Origin: Kineococcus rhizosphaerae
Lineage (GTDB): Bacteria > Actinomycetota > Actinomycetes > Actinomycetales > Kineococcaceae
DNA length: 64,000 bases
NCBI RefSeq assembly: GCF_003002055.1
Contig: NZ_PVZF01000015.1
Coordinates: 62,001 to 126,000, forward strand
Reading direction: 5' to 3'
Every line of letters begins with the position of its first letter. Positions within the stretch are counted from its first letter, which is position 1. Below are positions 57,162 through 64,000 of this stretch, in pieces. Made by a program: the position numbers and the translations under genes. The notes beneath the pieces are model-generated. The model saw nothing but the letters and a program-made list of their open reading frames with translations. It made no database searches and was not told the DNA's origin.

Positions 57162-57913
57162 CACGCCACCATCCCCGCCGACAGGTCCACGTCGGCGCCG
57201 CACAACCCGGGCATCCCCAGCATCGCCACCACCGCCCGCCCCACCTCCTCCTCGGTCACCATCCGCCCGAGCGCGGCCCGGGAGACGAACTCCTCCTGCG
57301 CCTGCTCGACGGTCGTCCCGGTGCGCTCGGCGGCCAGCCGGAAGTTCCGCTCCATGCGCGGGCCCTCGACCGGACCCGGTGAGAGCGTGTTGACGTTCAC
57401 GCCCGCGGGCCCGACCTCGAACGCCAGGGTCGACGTCAGGCCGATGACGGCGGTCTTGGACGCGCAGTACGGCGTGCGGTTCAGCAGCGGGCGCTTGCCC
57501 GAGACCGAGGCCACGTTCACGACGTCCCCGGCCCCGCGCGCGACCATCGCGGGCAGGAACGCCCGGCACACCAGGAACGTCCCGCGGACGTTCACGTCGA
57601 ACACCTCGTCCCACTCCTCGACGGAGACCTCCGTCAGGGGCGCGACGGGCCCGGGGATCCCCGCGTTGTTGACGACGATCGAGACCTCGACGTCGGCCAG
57701 TTCCGCGCGCAGGCGCTCGACGGACGCGGGGTCGGCGACGTCGCAGACGGCGGCCCGGGCGCCCAGCCGGTCGGCGACCGCCGCGAGTCTCCCCGTGTCG
57801 CGACCGGCCACGACGACGTCCGCCCCGGCGCGGCGCAGGGCCGTCGCGATCGCGGTGCCCAGCCCGCTGCCGCCCCCGGTGACGAGGGCCGTGCGACCGG
57901 CCAGGTCGGTCAC
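57161..57913 (-). CDS. Short-chain dehydrogenase/reductase (classical SDR)
   Basis: A 250-residue NAD(P)-dependent dehydrogenase: TALVTGGGSGLGTAIA cofactor loop, IVVNNAGIPG, SVSGKRPLLNRTPYCASKTAV with the catalytic Ser/Tyr/Lys, and NTLSPGPVEG. GTG at 57913 overlaps the HisD-family stop (GTGA). It presumably oxidises a secondary alcohol in the same pathway as the HisD-like enzyme, giving a 2-oxo compound for the aldolase. This two-dehydrogenase pairing is reminiscent of DHPS-type diol pathways (HpsN plus SDR partners), though I cannot confirm the substrate. Confidence 0.93.
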   Translation of the reverse strand: MTDLAGRTALVTGGGSGLGTAIATALRRAGADVVVAGRDTGRLAAVADRLGARAAVCDVADPASVERLRAELADVEVSIVVNNAGIPGPVAPLTEVSVEEWDEVFDVNVRGTFLVCRAFLPAMVARGAGDVVNVASVSGKRPLLNRTPYCASKTAVIGLTSTLAFEVGPAGVNVNTLSPGPVEGPRMERNFRLAAERTGTTVEQAQEEFVSRAALGRMVTEEEVGRAVVAMLGMPGLCGADVDLSAGMVA

Positions 57914-59226
57914 GGCGTGACCGCCAGGGCCTGCTCGATCCAGTCGGCGCGGCGGCCCGCGTGCTTCCAGGCCCGCACGTCGCCGGAGCGGGCGTGCCCC
58001 TCGAACAGCTCCACCCGCGCCGCGCGCCCGCACACCTCGCCGAGCCGCGCGGACGATGCCGGGTCGGTGATCTCCTGGTAGGTGACGGTGCGCAGGTACT
58101 TGCCGACCCACAGCCCGCCCGTGTACCGGGCGGCGCCGAGCGTGGGCAGGACGTGGTTGGTCCCGATGACCTTGTCGCCGTAGGAGACGCACGTGCCCTC
58201 TCCCAGGAACAGCGCGCCGTAGTCGTGCATCTTCTCCAGCGCCTCGCGCGGGTCCGCGGTGAACACCTGCACGTGCTCGAACGCGAACGCGTCGGCCAGC
58301 GCGTACGCCTCGTCGAGGTCGTCGGCGACGAGGACCTGCCCCCAGTCGCGCCACGCCGGGCCGGCGTAGTCGGCCGTCGGCATGCCGGGCAGCAACCGCT
58401 CCACGTGCGCGAGGACCTGCTCACCCAGGGCGCGCGAGGTCGTGATGAGCACCGCGGGCGACTCGGGCCCGTGCTCGGCCTGCGAGAGCAGGTCGACGGC
58501 CACCAGGAACGGGTCGGCGCTCTCGTCGGCGACGATCAGGATTTCGGTGGGCCCGGCGAACAGGTCGATGCCGACCTCGCCGAACAGCTGCCGCTTCGCC
58601 TCGGCGACGTAGGCGTTCCCCGGGCCCGCGATGAGGTTGACCGGGGCGATCGTGTCGGTGCCCAGGGCCATGGCCGCGATGGCCTGCACCCCGCCGAGCA
58701 CGTGGATCTCGTCGGCCCCGGCGAACTTCATGGCCGCGATGGTCGCCGCGGGGACCTCCCCGCGGATGGGCGGGGTGCAGGCCACGACGCGCGGGACCCC
58801 GGCGACCTTGGCGGTGACGATGGTCATGTGCGCCGACGCCGTGAGCGGGTACTTCCCGCCCGGGACGTAGGCTCCGGCGGCCTGCACCGGGACGTGCTTC
58901 TGCCCCAGCCGCACCCCGGGCAGGGTCTCGACCTCGAGGTCGACGAGGGAGTCGCGCTGCGCCTGGGCGAAGGTGCGGACCTGGTCCTGGACGAACCGGA
59001 TGTCCTCGAGGACCTGCGGGTCCAGGGTGGCGACGATCTCCTCGACGCGGTCGTCGTCGAGGCGGGTGGGCCCGGTCCAGCCGTCGAACTGCTCGGCGTA
59101 CCGGCGCACGGCGGCGTCGCCGTCGCGGCGGACGTCGTCGACGATCGCGCCGACCCGGGCGGCGACGTCGTGCTGGGTGGTGTCGGCGAACGACTTGGTG
59201 GGCGCGCTCTTCAGGTGCAGCACCAT
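57910..59226 (-). CDS. HisD-family alcohol/aldehyde dehydrogenase (HpsN-like, probably catabolic)
   Basis: A 438-residue protein; ATG at 59226 with GAGG seven bases upstream. HisD-fold motifs are QAAGAYVPGGKYPLTASAHM, APVNLIAGPGNAYVAEAKR, AGPTEILIVADE, LLSQAEHGPES, FAFEHVQVF and GTNHVLPTLGAARYTGGLWVGKYLRTVTYQEI. The GLWVGKYL ending differs from biosynthetic HisD and, as I recall, is typical of sulfopropanediol-dehydrogenase (HpsN)-like members. There are no his genes nearby, and the genes that follow code for an SDR and an aldolase, so it most likely oxidises a primary alcohol to an acid with NAD+ in a catabolic pathway. Sulfonated or phosphate-free polyols are possible substrates. Confidence 0.88.
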   Translation of the reverse strand: MVLHLKSAPTKSFADTTQHDVAARVGAIVDDVRRDGDAAVRRYAEQFDGWTGPTRLDDDRVEEIVATLDPQVLEDIRFVQDQVRTFAQAQRDSLVDLEVETLPGVRLGQKHVPVQAAGAYVPGGKYPLTASAHMTIVTAKVAGVPRVVACTPPIRGEVPAATIAAMKFAGADEIHVLGGVQAIAAMALGTDTIAPVNLIAGPGNAYVAEAKRQLFGEVGIDLFAGPTEILIVADESADPFLVAVDLLSQAEHGPESPAVLITTSRALGEQVLAHVERLLPGMPTADYAGPAWRDWGQVLVADDLDEAYALADAFAFEHVQVFTADPREALEKMHDYGALFLGEGTCVSYGDKVIGTNHVLPTLGAARYTGGLWVGKYLRTVTYQEITDPASSARLGEVCGRAARVELFEGHARSGDVRAWKHAGRRADWIEQALAVTP

Positions 59227-59239
59227 TGCGGGACCTCTT

Positions 59240-59256
59240 TCGTGCATACGTATGTC
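59240..59256 (-). promoter_or_regulatory. LacI-type operator 2 (HisD-SDR-aldolase operon)
   Basis: It matches operator 1 at 13 of 17 positions and contains the perfect palindrome CATACGTATG. It is 14 bases upstream of the HisD-family ATG and downstream of a TATACC -10-like element (about 59270), a roadblock position. Confidence 0.65.
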
Positions 59257-59338
59257 CGAGAGGCTTCCAGGTATACACGCTGCACAGGGGGGTCGGCTAG
59301 ACTCCGCGCCGATCGGACCGGGGGCGGAGGGTTCCACC

Positions 59339-60340
59339 ATGGCAGTGACGAGCCGCGACGTCGCGCGCGTCGCGGGTGTCTCGCAGCCGACCGTCTCCCG
59401 GGCCCTGCGCGACGACCCGCGCCTGTCCGAGCAGACCAAGCAGCGCGTGCGCGAGGCCGCCGTGCTCCTGGGCTACGTGCCGAGCGACGCCGGTCGCGCC
59501 CTGTCCTCCGGGCGGACCCGGCGGATCGGGCTGCTGGTGACCGACCTGACCAACGAGTTCTACCACCACATCATCGCGCCGGTGCACCACGAGCTCGCGC
59601 ACCACGGCTACCAGCTGGTGCTGCACACCGAGTCCGACGACAACGGCGACGTGGTGGACCGCCTGCTGGCCAACGGGATCGACGGCGTCGTCCTGGCCAC
59701 GACGACGGTCGACTCCCTCGCCCCGCTGCGCCTGCGCGACCGCGGGCTGCCCTTCGTCTACCTCAACCGCACGAACACCCAGGTCGACGCGGACTCCACC
59801 GTCGTCTCCCCCGCGCAGGGTTTCGCCGACGCGGCCCGGCGGGTCGTGGACCTGGGCCACGTGCGCGTCGGCGCGGTCCTCGGCCCGAGCAACACGAGCA
59901 CGGGGCAGTCGCGCGAACTGGCGCTGCGGGCGGCGATGGCCGACCACGGCCTGGCCCTGGAGACCCGGTTCGTGCGTCGCGGCCCCTACGAGACCGGGGT
60001 CGGGGACGCCGCGGTCACCGAGCTCCTGACCCTCCCGGAACCACCGACGCTGATCTTCTGCGGCAACGACGTCGTCGCCTACGGCGCGCTGAACGCCGCG
60101 GCACGCCTCGGCGTCCGGGTCCCCGAGGACGTGTCGGTCGTCGGCTTCGACGACCTCCCGCCGGCGGCCTGGCCGATCCTGCAGCTGGCGACCATCGCCT
60201 ACGACCTCGAGGGGATGGCCCGCGAGGCCGCCCGGCTGGCCGTCCTGCGGATCGACGAGCCTGCGAAACCGTTGTCCCACACCACGTTCGACACCACGTT
60301 CGTCGAGCGCCGGACGTTGGGCGAAGCCCCCCTCCACTGA
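59339..60340 (+). CDS. LacI family transcriptional regulator
   Basis: A 333-residue repressor; ATG at 59339 with GGAGG eight bases upstream. The DNA-binding part reads TSRDVARVAGVSQPTVSRALRDDPRLSEQTKQRVREAA, then the hinge and GYVPSDAGRALSSGRTRRIGLLVTDLTNEFYHHI. The ligand domain has the ribose-binding-protein fold (FCGNDVVAYGALNAAARLGVRVPEDVSVVGFDD). It is divergent from the HisD operon, next to operator 2. The same motif before the importer and the SnoaL/bicupin operon makes it the likely regulator of all three. The inducer is presumably the imported compound or a product. Confidence 0.95.
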   Translation: MAVTSRDVARVAGVSQPTVSRALRDDPRLSEQTKQRVREAAVLLGYVPSDAGRALSSGRTRRIGLLVTDLTNEFYHHIIAPVHHELAHHGYQLVLHTESDDNGDVVDRLLANGIDGVVLATTTVDSLAPLRLRDRGLPFVYLNRTNTQVDADSTVVSPAQGFADAARRVVDLGHVRVGAVLGPSNTSTGQSRELALRAAMADHGLALETRFVRRGPYETGVGDAAVTELLTLPEPPTLIFCGNDVVAYGALNAAARLGVRVPEDVSVVGFDDLPPAAWPILQLATIAYDLEGMAREAARLAVLRIDEPAKPLSHTTFDTTFVERRTLGEAPLH

Positions 60341-60362
60341 GCCGGGAACCACCGGCACCCTC

Positions 60363-60394
60363 TTGCCAGCGTCTTGTGCATACGCATACCCTCT
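60363..60394 (+). promoter_or_regulatory. LacI-type operator/promoter 3 (SnoaL-bicupin operon)
   Basis: TTGCCA (60363-60368) and TACCCT (60387-60392), 18 bases apart, form a good promoter. The spacer and -10 are filled by TTGTGCATACGCATACC (60374-60390), identical to operator 1 and continuing for 21 bases in all. Confidence 0.75.
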
Positions 60395-60450
60395 TGAGTG
60401 CCGGTGCGCGTCGAGGCCGCCGGGCCGCCTCAGCGAAGGGATGATCTCCA

Positions 60451-61431
60451 GTGGCTCTCGATCCGGTCGCGTACAAGCCGTACGCCGACCCCGACGACTT
60501 CATCCGCGAGGTGACCGACCTCATCTGGGTCGACCGCGCGATCAGCTTCATCCGCGAGAACTACGAACCGGACTCGATCGTGCACGGCCCCTACGGCACG
60601 GCGACGACCCGGGACGAGGTGATCGAGGGGACGCTGATGCGGATCGCGGCCACCCCCGACCGGACGGGCCAGGCCGAGGACGTCGTCTGGGAGGCTCGCG
60701 GGGACGACGCGTTCCTCAGCTCCCACCTCGTGCTCTCCGGCGACCTGCTGACCGGCCAGCACAGCCGGACCATCGCCAACTGCCTGTACCGCCGCGGGCG
60801 CATGGTCGAGGAGTGGGTCGTGCGCGACACCCTCGCCGGTGCGCTCACCCTGGGCCTGGACCTGGACGCGGAAGCCCGCGCGCAGGCGTTTCGCGGGTAC
60901 ACGGGCTCGTGGACCCGCCCCGCCCCCGTCGACGTCATCGCGGCCGGCGACTCCGGTCCCCGCCCCGACGAGCACCGCTCCGAGGTCGAACGGGTCCTGG
61001 AGCTGATCGAGACGGTCTGGAACGGGCGCGACCTGCAGAAGGTGGAGACCTTCTTCGCCCGCGACCTCGTGCTCCTCACCGTGGGCAACCGCGTCGTGAT
61101 CCGCCCCGAGGGCTACCGCCGCGCCCTGCTGCGGTTCCTGGAGTCCTTCCCCGCCGGGCGGTTCGAGGTCCGCGACGTGCAGACCAACTACGCCGTGCGC
61201 TACGGCGGGCTGCGCGTCGCCGTCACCTGGAAGTTCGTCGGCGACTACACGGGCGTGACCAGCTACGGGCCGCGGACGGGCAAGCCCGTCGACCTCCTCG
61301 GCATCTCCCAGTTCACCTTCCACCAGGGCTCGCTCGTTAAGGAGGTCCGCCTCTGGGACGACATCGCCTTGCGCGCCCAGATCGCCGGCGTCCGCGGTGA
61401 CGTCGAACCGGGCCCGACCAACATCTACTGA
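60451..61431 (+). CDS. Protein with two SnoaL/NTF2-like domains
   Basis: A 326-residue protein starting at GTG 60451. The N-terminal half (AISFIRENYEPDSIVHGPYGTATTRDEVIEGTLMRI) and the C-terminal half (VLELIETVWNGRDLQKVETFFARDLVLLTVG) each look like a SnoaL-type cone fold, so it may be an internal duplication. Such proteins are polyketide-cyclase-like or act as isomerases, dehydratases or binding proteins; the chemistry cannot be read from the sequence. It shares a LacI-type operator with the importer operon and is followed 21 bases later by a bicupin gene, so it should act on the same compound. Confidence 0.75.
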   Translation: MALDPVAYKPYADPDDFIREVTDLIWVDRAISFIRENYEPDSIVHGPYGTATTRDEVIEGTLMRIAATPDRTGQAEDVVWEARGDDAFLSSHLVLSGDLLTGQHSRTIANCLYRRGRMVEEWVVRDTLAGALTLGLDLDAEARAQAFRGYTGSWTRPAPVDVIAAGDSGPRPDEHRSEVERVLELIETVWNGRDLQKVETFFARDLVLLTVGNRVVIRPEGYRRALLRFLESFPAGRFEVRDVQTNYAVRYGGLRVAVTWKFVGDYTGVTSYGPRTGKPVDLLGISQFTFHQGSLVKEVRLWDDIALRAQIAGVRGDVEPGPTNIY

Positions 61432-61452
61432 CAGCCCGCCGAGGAGACGACC

Positions 61453-62619
61453 ATGACCACCGACCACGCGCACACCGAACTCACCGTGGACGCGGCGGAG
61501 ATCGAACGCCGCACCGTCCGCCGCAGCGACTGGGTGGCCTGCAACGCCGCGTTCATCGACTGCCGCACCCCCGGGTCGGACCGCAAGGAGAACTACGCCT
61601 TCATCGGCGGCGGGGTGTCGCAGAACGCGAACCAGTTCATCAACCTCACCGAGCCGCACGGCTTCAACACCGGGGCGGCGGGGATGCCGAACGGCATCTC
61701 CAACAACCTGCACCTGCACTTCACGGCCGAGGTGTTCGTGAACCTCGGTGGCGAGTTCAGGCTCCGCTGGGGCGTCGACGGGAAGCAGGGCGAGTACGTC
61801 AGCACCGACGGCGACATCATCACCGTCCCGACGTGGATCTTCCGCGGTTTCACCAACGAGGGCCCCGACGACGGCATCCTGTGGACCGTGCTGGGCCGCG
61901 ACGTCACCGGCGGCATCATCTGGGGCCCCTCGGTGCTGAAGGAGGCCGAGTCCTACGGCCTGCACCTGACCGCGGACAACCGGCTCGTCGACACCGTCGC
62001 GGGTGACGAGCTGCCCGAGGACGTCGCGCTCATCAAGCCGATGAAGGCGAAGTACATCGACGAGCTCACGACGTACTCCGTCGAGGAGATGCGCCGCCGC
62101 GTCGTCCAGTCCGGTGACCGGGTCTACAGCCGCAACGCGCTGCTGTGCGCGACGCTGCCCGGCGGGGCGGCCGAACTCGCCCTGGTCATCGGCTACGGCA
62201 TGACCGAGGACCGCCGGCAGGTCCCCAACGTCACCGAACCGCACTCCTTCAACATGGCCTGGGTCCGCGCGGCCGCCGAGGAGGGGCTGCTGCGGCACCG
62301 GCACGACCGCACCCAGGCGCTGCTCGTGACGTCCGGCCGGTGGGCGATCACCCTGAACGGCGACCCGGCGACCACGGTGGAACTCGGCCCGCGCGACTCG
62401 TTCTCCGTCCCGCCGGGGGCCTGGCGCGCGTTCCGCTGCGTCGAGGCGGGTCCCTCCGGCGCCGGCGAGCTGCTCGTCGTGAACTCCGGCGACGACCGCG
62501 TGTACCTGGACTGGGCCCCCGAGGTCGTCGACGCCGCCCGCGACACCGACCGGATGATCGACCCGAACGGCTACCTCGCCCCCGTCGGCGTCATGGTCAC
62601 CGCCACCGAGGACGACTGA
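61453..62619 (+). CDS. Bicupin (two-cupin-domain) protein
   Basis: A 388-residue protein; ATG at 61453 after GAGGAG. The first cupin has HLHFTAEVFVNLGGEF, giving H-x-H-(x)n-E metal ligands, and GDIITVPTWIFRGF as its second motif. The second has RHRHDRTQALLVTSGRWAI and DSFSVPPGAWRAFRCVE, also with His ligands. It resembles gentisate/homogentisate-like dioxygenases and sugar isomerases only in fold; I cannot assign an activity. A repeat, NLTEPHGFNT/NVTEPHSFNM, shows that the halves are related. It is co-transcribed with the SnoaL-like gene. Confidence 0.8.
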   Translation: MTTDHAHTELTVDAAEIERRTVRRSDWVACNAAFIDCRTPGSDRKENYAFIGGGVSQNANQFINLTEPHGFNTGAAGMPNGISNNLHLHFTAEVFVNLGGEFRLRWGVDGKQGEYVSTDGDIITVPTWIFRGFTNEGPDDGILWTVLGRDVTGGIIWGPSVLKEAESYGLHLTADNRLVDTVAGDELPEDVALIKPMKAKYIDELTTYSVEEMRRRVVQSGDRVYSRNALLCATLPGGAAELALVIGYGMTEDRRQVPNVTEPHSFNMAWVRAAAEEGLLRHRHDRTQALLVTSGRWAITLNGDPATTVELGPRDSFSVPPGAWRAFRCVEAGPSGAGELLVVNSGDDRVYLDWAPEVVDAARDTDRMIDPNGYLAPVGVMVTATEDD

Positions 62620-62633
62620 CCCCCTCGCTCCTC

Positions 62634-62717
62634 GCCCCTTCCCGCGTCGCCCCTTCCCGCGTCGCCCTTCCCGCGTCGCCCTTCCCGCGTCGCCCTTCCC
62701 GCGTCGCCCTTCCCGCG
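62634..62717. repeat. Short tandem repeat, six copies of a 14-15-bp unit
   Basis: The unit GCCCTTCCCGCGTC (first two copies one C longer) occurs six times head to tail, the last copy cut short (CGCG then CAT). It lies in the 124-base gap between the convergent bicupin and LysR genes. There are no spacers, so it is not a CRISPR array; copy number may vary by slippage. Confidence 0.9.
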
Positions 62718-62743
62718 CATCGCACACGTCGGGCCCTCCCGCG

Positions 62744-63676
62744 TCAGTTCTCAGGGTCCGGAGTGTGCGGTGCGCGGTCGGGAGCGGGGGCCAGCAGGCG
62801 CTGGCGGGCCAGCCGCGCGAGCTCGCGCGTCGCCGGGGACACCACGGTCCCCTCCCGCTGCACCAGCGCGACGACGTCGTGCAGGGGTTCGGCGAAACCC
62901 ACCGTCCCCAGGTGCGCGGGGAACCCGGCGCTGCGCGCGACGGCCCGGCTGACGAAGGTGTCGCCGACGCCCCGCGCGACGAGCCCGAGCGCCGCCTCGA
63001 CGTGCTCGACCTCGATGAGGGGTTCCAGCCGCACCCCGGCCAGCCGCGCGCGCTCGGCCACCTGCCGCCGCGTCGGGTCGCGCCAGCCGTAGTGCGCGTC
63101 GTAGAGGACGAGCGGCGCCGCGGCGAGGTCGGCGATCGTCACGGGCCGCGCCAGGCGTTCCGGGCGGGCGCTGACGTAGAGCACCTCGTCGCGCAGGACG
63201 GGCGTCACCGCCAGCCCCGCGTCGTCCACGGGCAGCACGACGAGCCCCGCCTCCAGCTCCCCCGCCGCCACGGCCGCGGCGACCTCCACGGAGTTCAGCC
63301 CCACCAGCCGCACGCGGACCCCCGGGTGCCGGGCGTGGAAGTCCTCCACGAGACCGGACAGCAGGTAGTAGTCCGCGTTGCGCAGCACCCCGAACGTCGC
63401 GACCCCGCTGCCCAGGCTGCGCAGCGACCGCACGGCGTCCGCGCCCGCGTCGGCCGCCGTCACCGACTGCTCGGCGAAGGGCAGGAGCTGCTCACCCGCG
63501 CTCGTCGGTACGAGCCGGCGCGGGCCCCGGGTGAACAGCGCGATGCCGTGCTCCTCCTCGAGCCGGCGCACGAGTTCGGACGCCGACGCCGAGGCGATGC
63601 CCAGGTCCGTCGCCGCGGCGGCGAACGACCCGGTGCGCGCCGCGGCCAGGAACGCCCGCAACTGGTTCAGCGTCAC
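62744..63676 (-). CDS. LysR family transcriptional regulator
   Basis: A 310-residue protein from GTG 63676. The winged helix is LNQLRAFLAAARTGSFAAAATDLGIASASASELVRRLEEEHGIALF, followed by the two-lobe effector domain (GVATFGVLRNADYYLLSGLVEDFHARHPGVRV, GELEAGLVVLPVDDAGL, GLVARGVGDTFVSRAVA). It is divergent from a HisD-family gene with 79 bases between, the classical layout for a LysR activator and its target. The ligand is probably a substrate or product of that dehydrogenase. Confidence 0.92.
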   Translation of the reverse strand: MTLNQLRAFLAAARTGSFAAAATDLGIASASASELVRRLEEEHGIALFTRGPRRLVPTSAGEQLLPFAEQSVTAADAGADAVRSLRSLGSGVATFGVLRNADYYLLSGLVEDFHARHPGVRVRLVGLNSVEVAAAVAAGELEAGLVVLPVDDAGLAVTPVLRDEVLYVSARPERLARPVTIADLAAAPLVLYDAHYGWRDPTRRQVAERARLAGVRLEPLIEVEHVEAALGLVARGVGDTFVSRAVARSAGFPAHLGTVGFAEPLHDVVALVQREGTVVSPATRELARLARQRLLAPAPDRAPHTPDPEN

Positions 63677-63700
63677 GAGCCACAGGGTAGTCCTGCCGGA

Positions 63701-63744
63701 ACCAGAGGAAACCTGGTCCTTGTCCTGGGTCTCGGGGGTTTCCT
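63701..63744. promoter_or_regulatory. Candidate LysR-binding region between lysR and hisD-like genes
   Basis: ACCAG-N7-CTGGT (63701-63717) is a short dyad. In addition AGGAAACC (63706-63713) and GGTTTCCT (63737-63744) are perfect inverted copies 23 bases apart. A two-site arrangement of this kind is common for LysR recognition and activation sites. Confidence 0.45.
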
Positions 63745-63755
63745 AGCCTGGGGTC

Positions 63756-64000
63756 ATGCAGTTCACCCCCGCCCTCCTGACCACCCTCGCGGGCCGGTTC
63801 GCACCGGTGAAGACGCCGGCCGTCAGCACCCCGCCCGCCCAGCGCGACCCCGCCGTCGCCGCGCGGGTCTCCGGGATGCTCACCGACATCGAGAAGGGTG
63901 GCCTCGACGCCGTCCTGCGCTACGCCGCCGAACTCGACGGGCACGACGGCCGGCCCGTCGAACTCGACGCCGAGACCGTCGCCCGCAGCGGGGACCGCCT
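63756..64000 (+). CDS. HisD-family dehydrogenase, N-terminal part (3' end outside window)
   Basis: The frame from ATG 63756 stays open to the window end (81 residues). The text VAARVSGMLTDIEKGGLDAVLRYAAELDGHDGRPVELDAE is the N-terminal helical region shared by histidinol dehydrogenases and their catabolic relatives (compare VAARVGAIVDDVRRDGDAAVRRYAEQFDG in the gene at 57.9-59.2 kb). Control by a divergent LysR gene and the nearby HpsN-like paralogue suggest a catabolic rather than histidine-biosynthetic enzyme. The motifs that would decide this are beyond the edge. Confidence 0.75.
   Translation, partial: MQFTPALLTTLAGRFAPVKTPAVSTPPAQRDPAVAARVSGMLTDIEKGGLDAVLRYAAELDGHDGRPVELDAETVARSGDR

Noticed and set aside
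57910-59226. Biosynthetic histidinol dehydrogenase (hisD)
   Set aside because: No his genes are adjacent, the C-terminal GLWVGKYL block differs from biosynthetic HisD, and the gene is in a LacI-controlled catabolic operon.
62634-62717. Possible CRISPR array
   Set aside because: The repeats are contiguous, 14-15 bp, with no spacers and no cas genes nearby.

Overview
The window is a stretch of very GC-rich (roughly 73-75 %) chromosome from an actinobacterium. The evidence is the high G/C at third codon positions, the many GTG starts and GTGA/ATGA stop-start overlaps, the order rpsF-ssb-rpsR-rplI beside a GT87 membrane glycosyltransferase and a bifunctional penicillin-binding protein, and abundant stress-response (RsbU/RsbW-like) and cyclic-di-GMP genes. 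Kineosporiales (Kineococcus-like) is my best guess from protein style, but it is unproven. I see no rRNA or tRNA genes, no insertion sequences, no phage genes and no CRISPR array. Both ends cut through genes: a sugar-binding protein on the left and a HisD-family dehydrogenase on the right.

Layout. 1-5.8 kb: tail of an ABC substrate-binding protein, three luciferase-like (LLM) monooxygenase genes, a ZIP metal transporter and a GntR regulator. 5.8-8.6 kb: an orphan iron-siderophore binding lipoprotein behind a DtxR/IdeR-type box, and a family-2 glycosyltransferase. 8.6-14.2 kb: the conserved rpsF-ssb-rpsR-rplI operon, a GT87 mannosyltransferase-like protein and a class A PBP. 14.4-20.6 kb: an MFS exporter, a membrane-anchored pseudokinase, a GNAT acetyltransferase and a BisC/TorA-type molybdoenzyme. 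20.8-30.2 kb: a MASE1-like GGDEF protein, a P1 peptidase, a GAF-PP2C phosphatase with a divergent RsbW-like kinase, an aldo/keto reductase, a GGDEF-EAL protein and a hydrolase that has lost its nucleophile. 30.3-36.7 kb: an adenine/adenosine-deaminase-like enzyme, an MFS protein, an SDR/MFS pair repressed by a divergent TetR, and a GH32 fructosidase. 36.8-40.6 kb: an operon coding for a dehydrogenase-RraA aldolase fusion, a DctM permease and a tiny membrane protein, with an IclR regulator. 40.6-42.8 kb: an RNase A-like polymorphic toxin with a putative immunity gene. 42.9-44.2 kb: a short threonyl-tRNA synthetase paralogue behind an apparent leader-peptide attenuator. 44.2-52.6 kb: a second GGDEF-EAL protein, an MFS/LysR divergent pair, a GAF-GAF-PP2C-HATPase protein and a MarR/NmrA divergent pair. 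52.5-62.6 kb: a catabolic regulon made of an ABC sugar-type importer without ATPase plus hydrolase, HpcH aldolase, SDR, HisD-family dehydrogenase, LacI regulator, SnoaL-like protein and bicupin. 62.7-64 kb: a LysR gene divergent from a second HisD-family gene.

How the parts work together. The 52.5-62.6 kb block is tied together by three near-identical operator-like sequences, of which two share 21 identical bases. They lie before the importer operon, the HisD-SDR-aldolase operon and the SnoaL-bicupin operon, so one LacI protein probably controls uptake and oxidation of one carbon source. The other most noteworthy items are the ThrRS-like gene, preceded by a 20-codon ORF carrying three consecutive Thr codons and a strong hairpin, and the RNase A-like toxin/immunity pair. 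Regulatory outputs (c-di-GMP turnover and partner-switching phosphatases) are over-represented, but their sigma-factor or anti-sigma-antagonist partners are not in the window.
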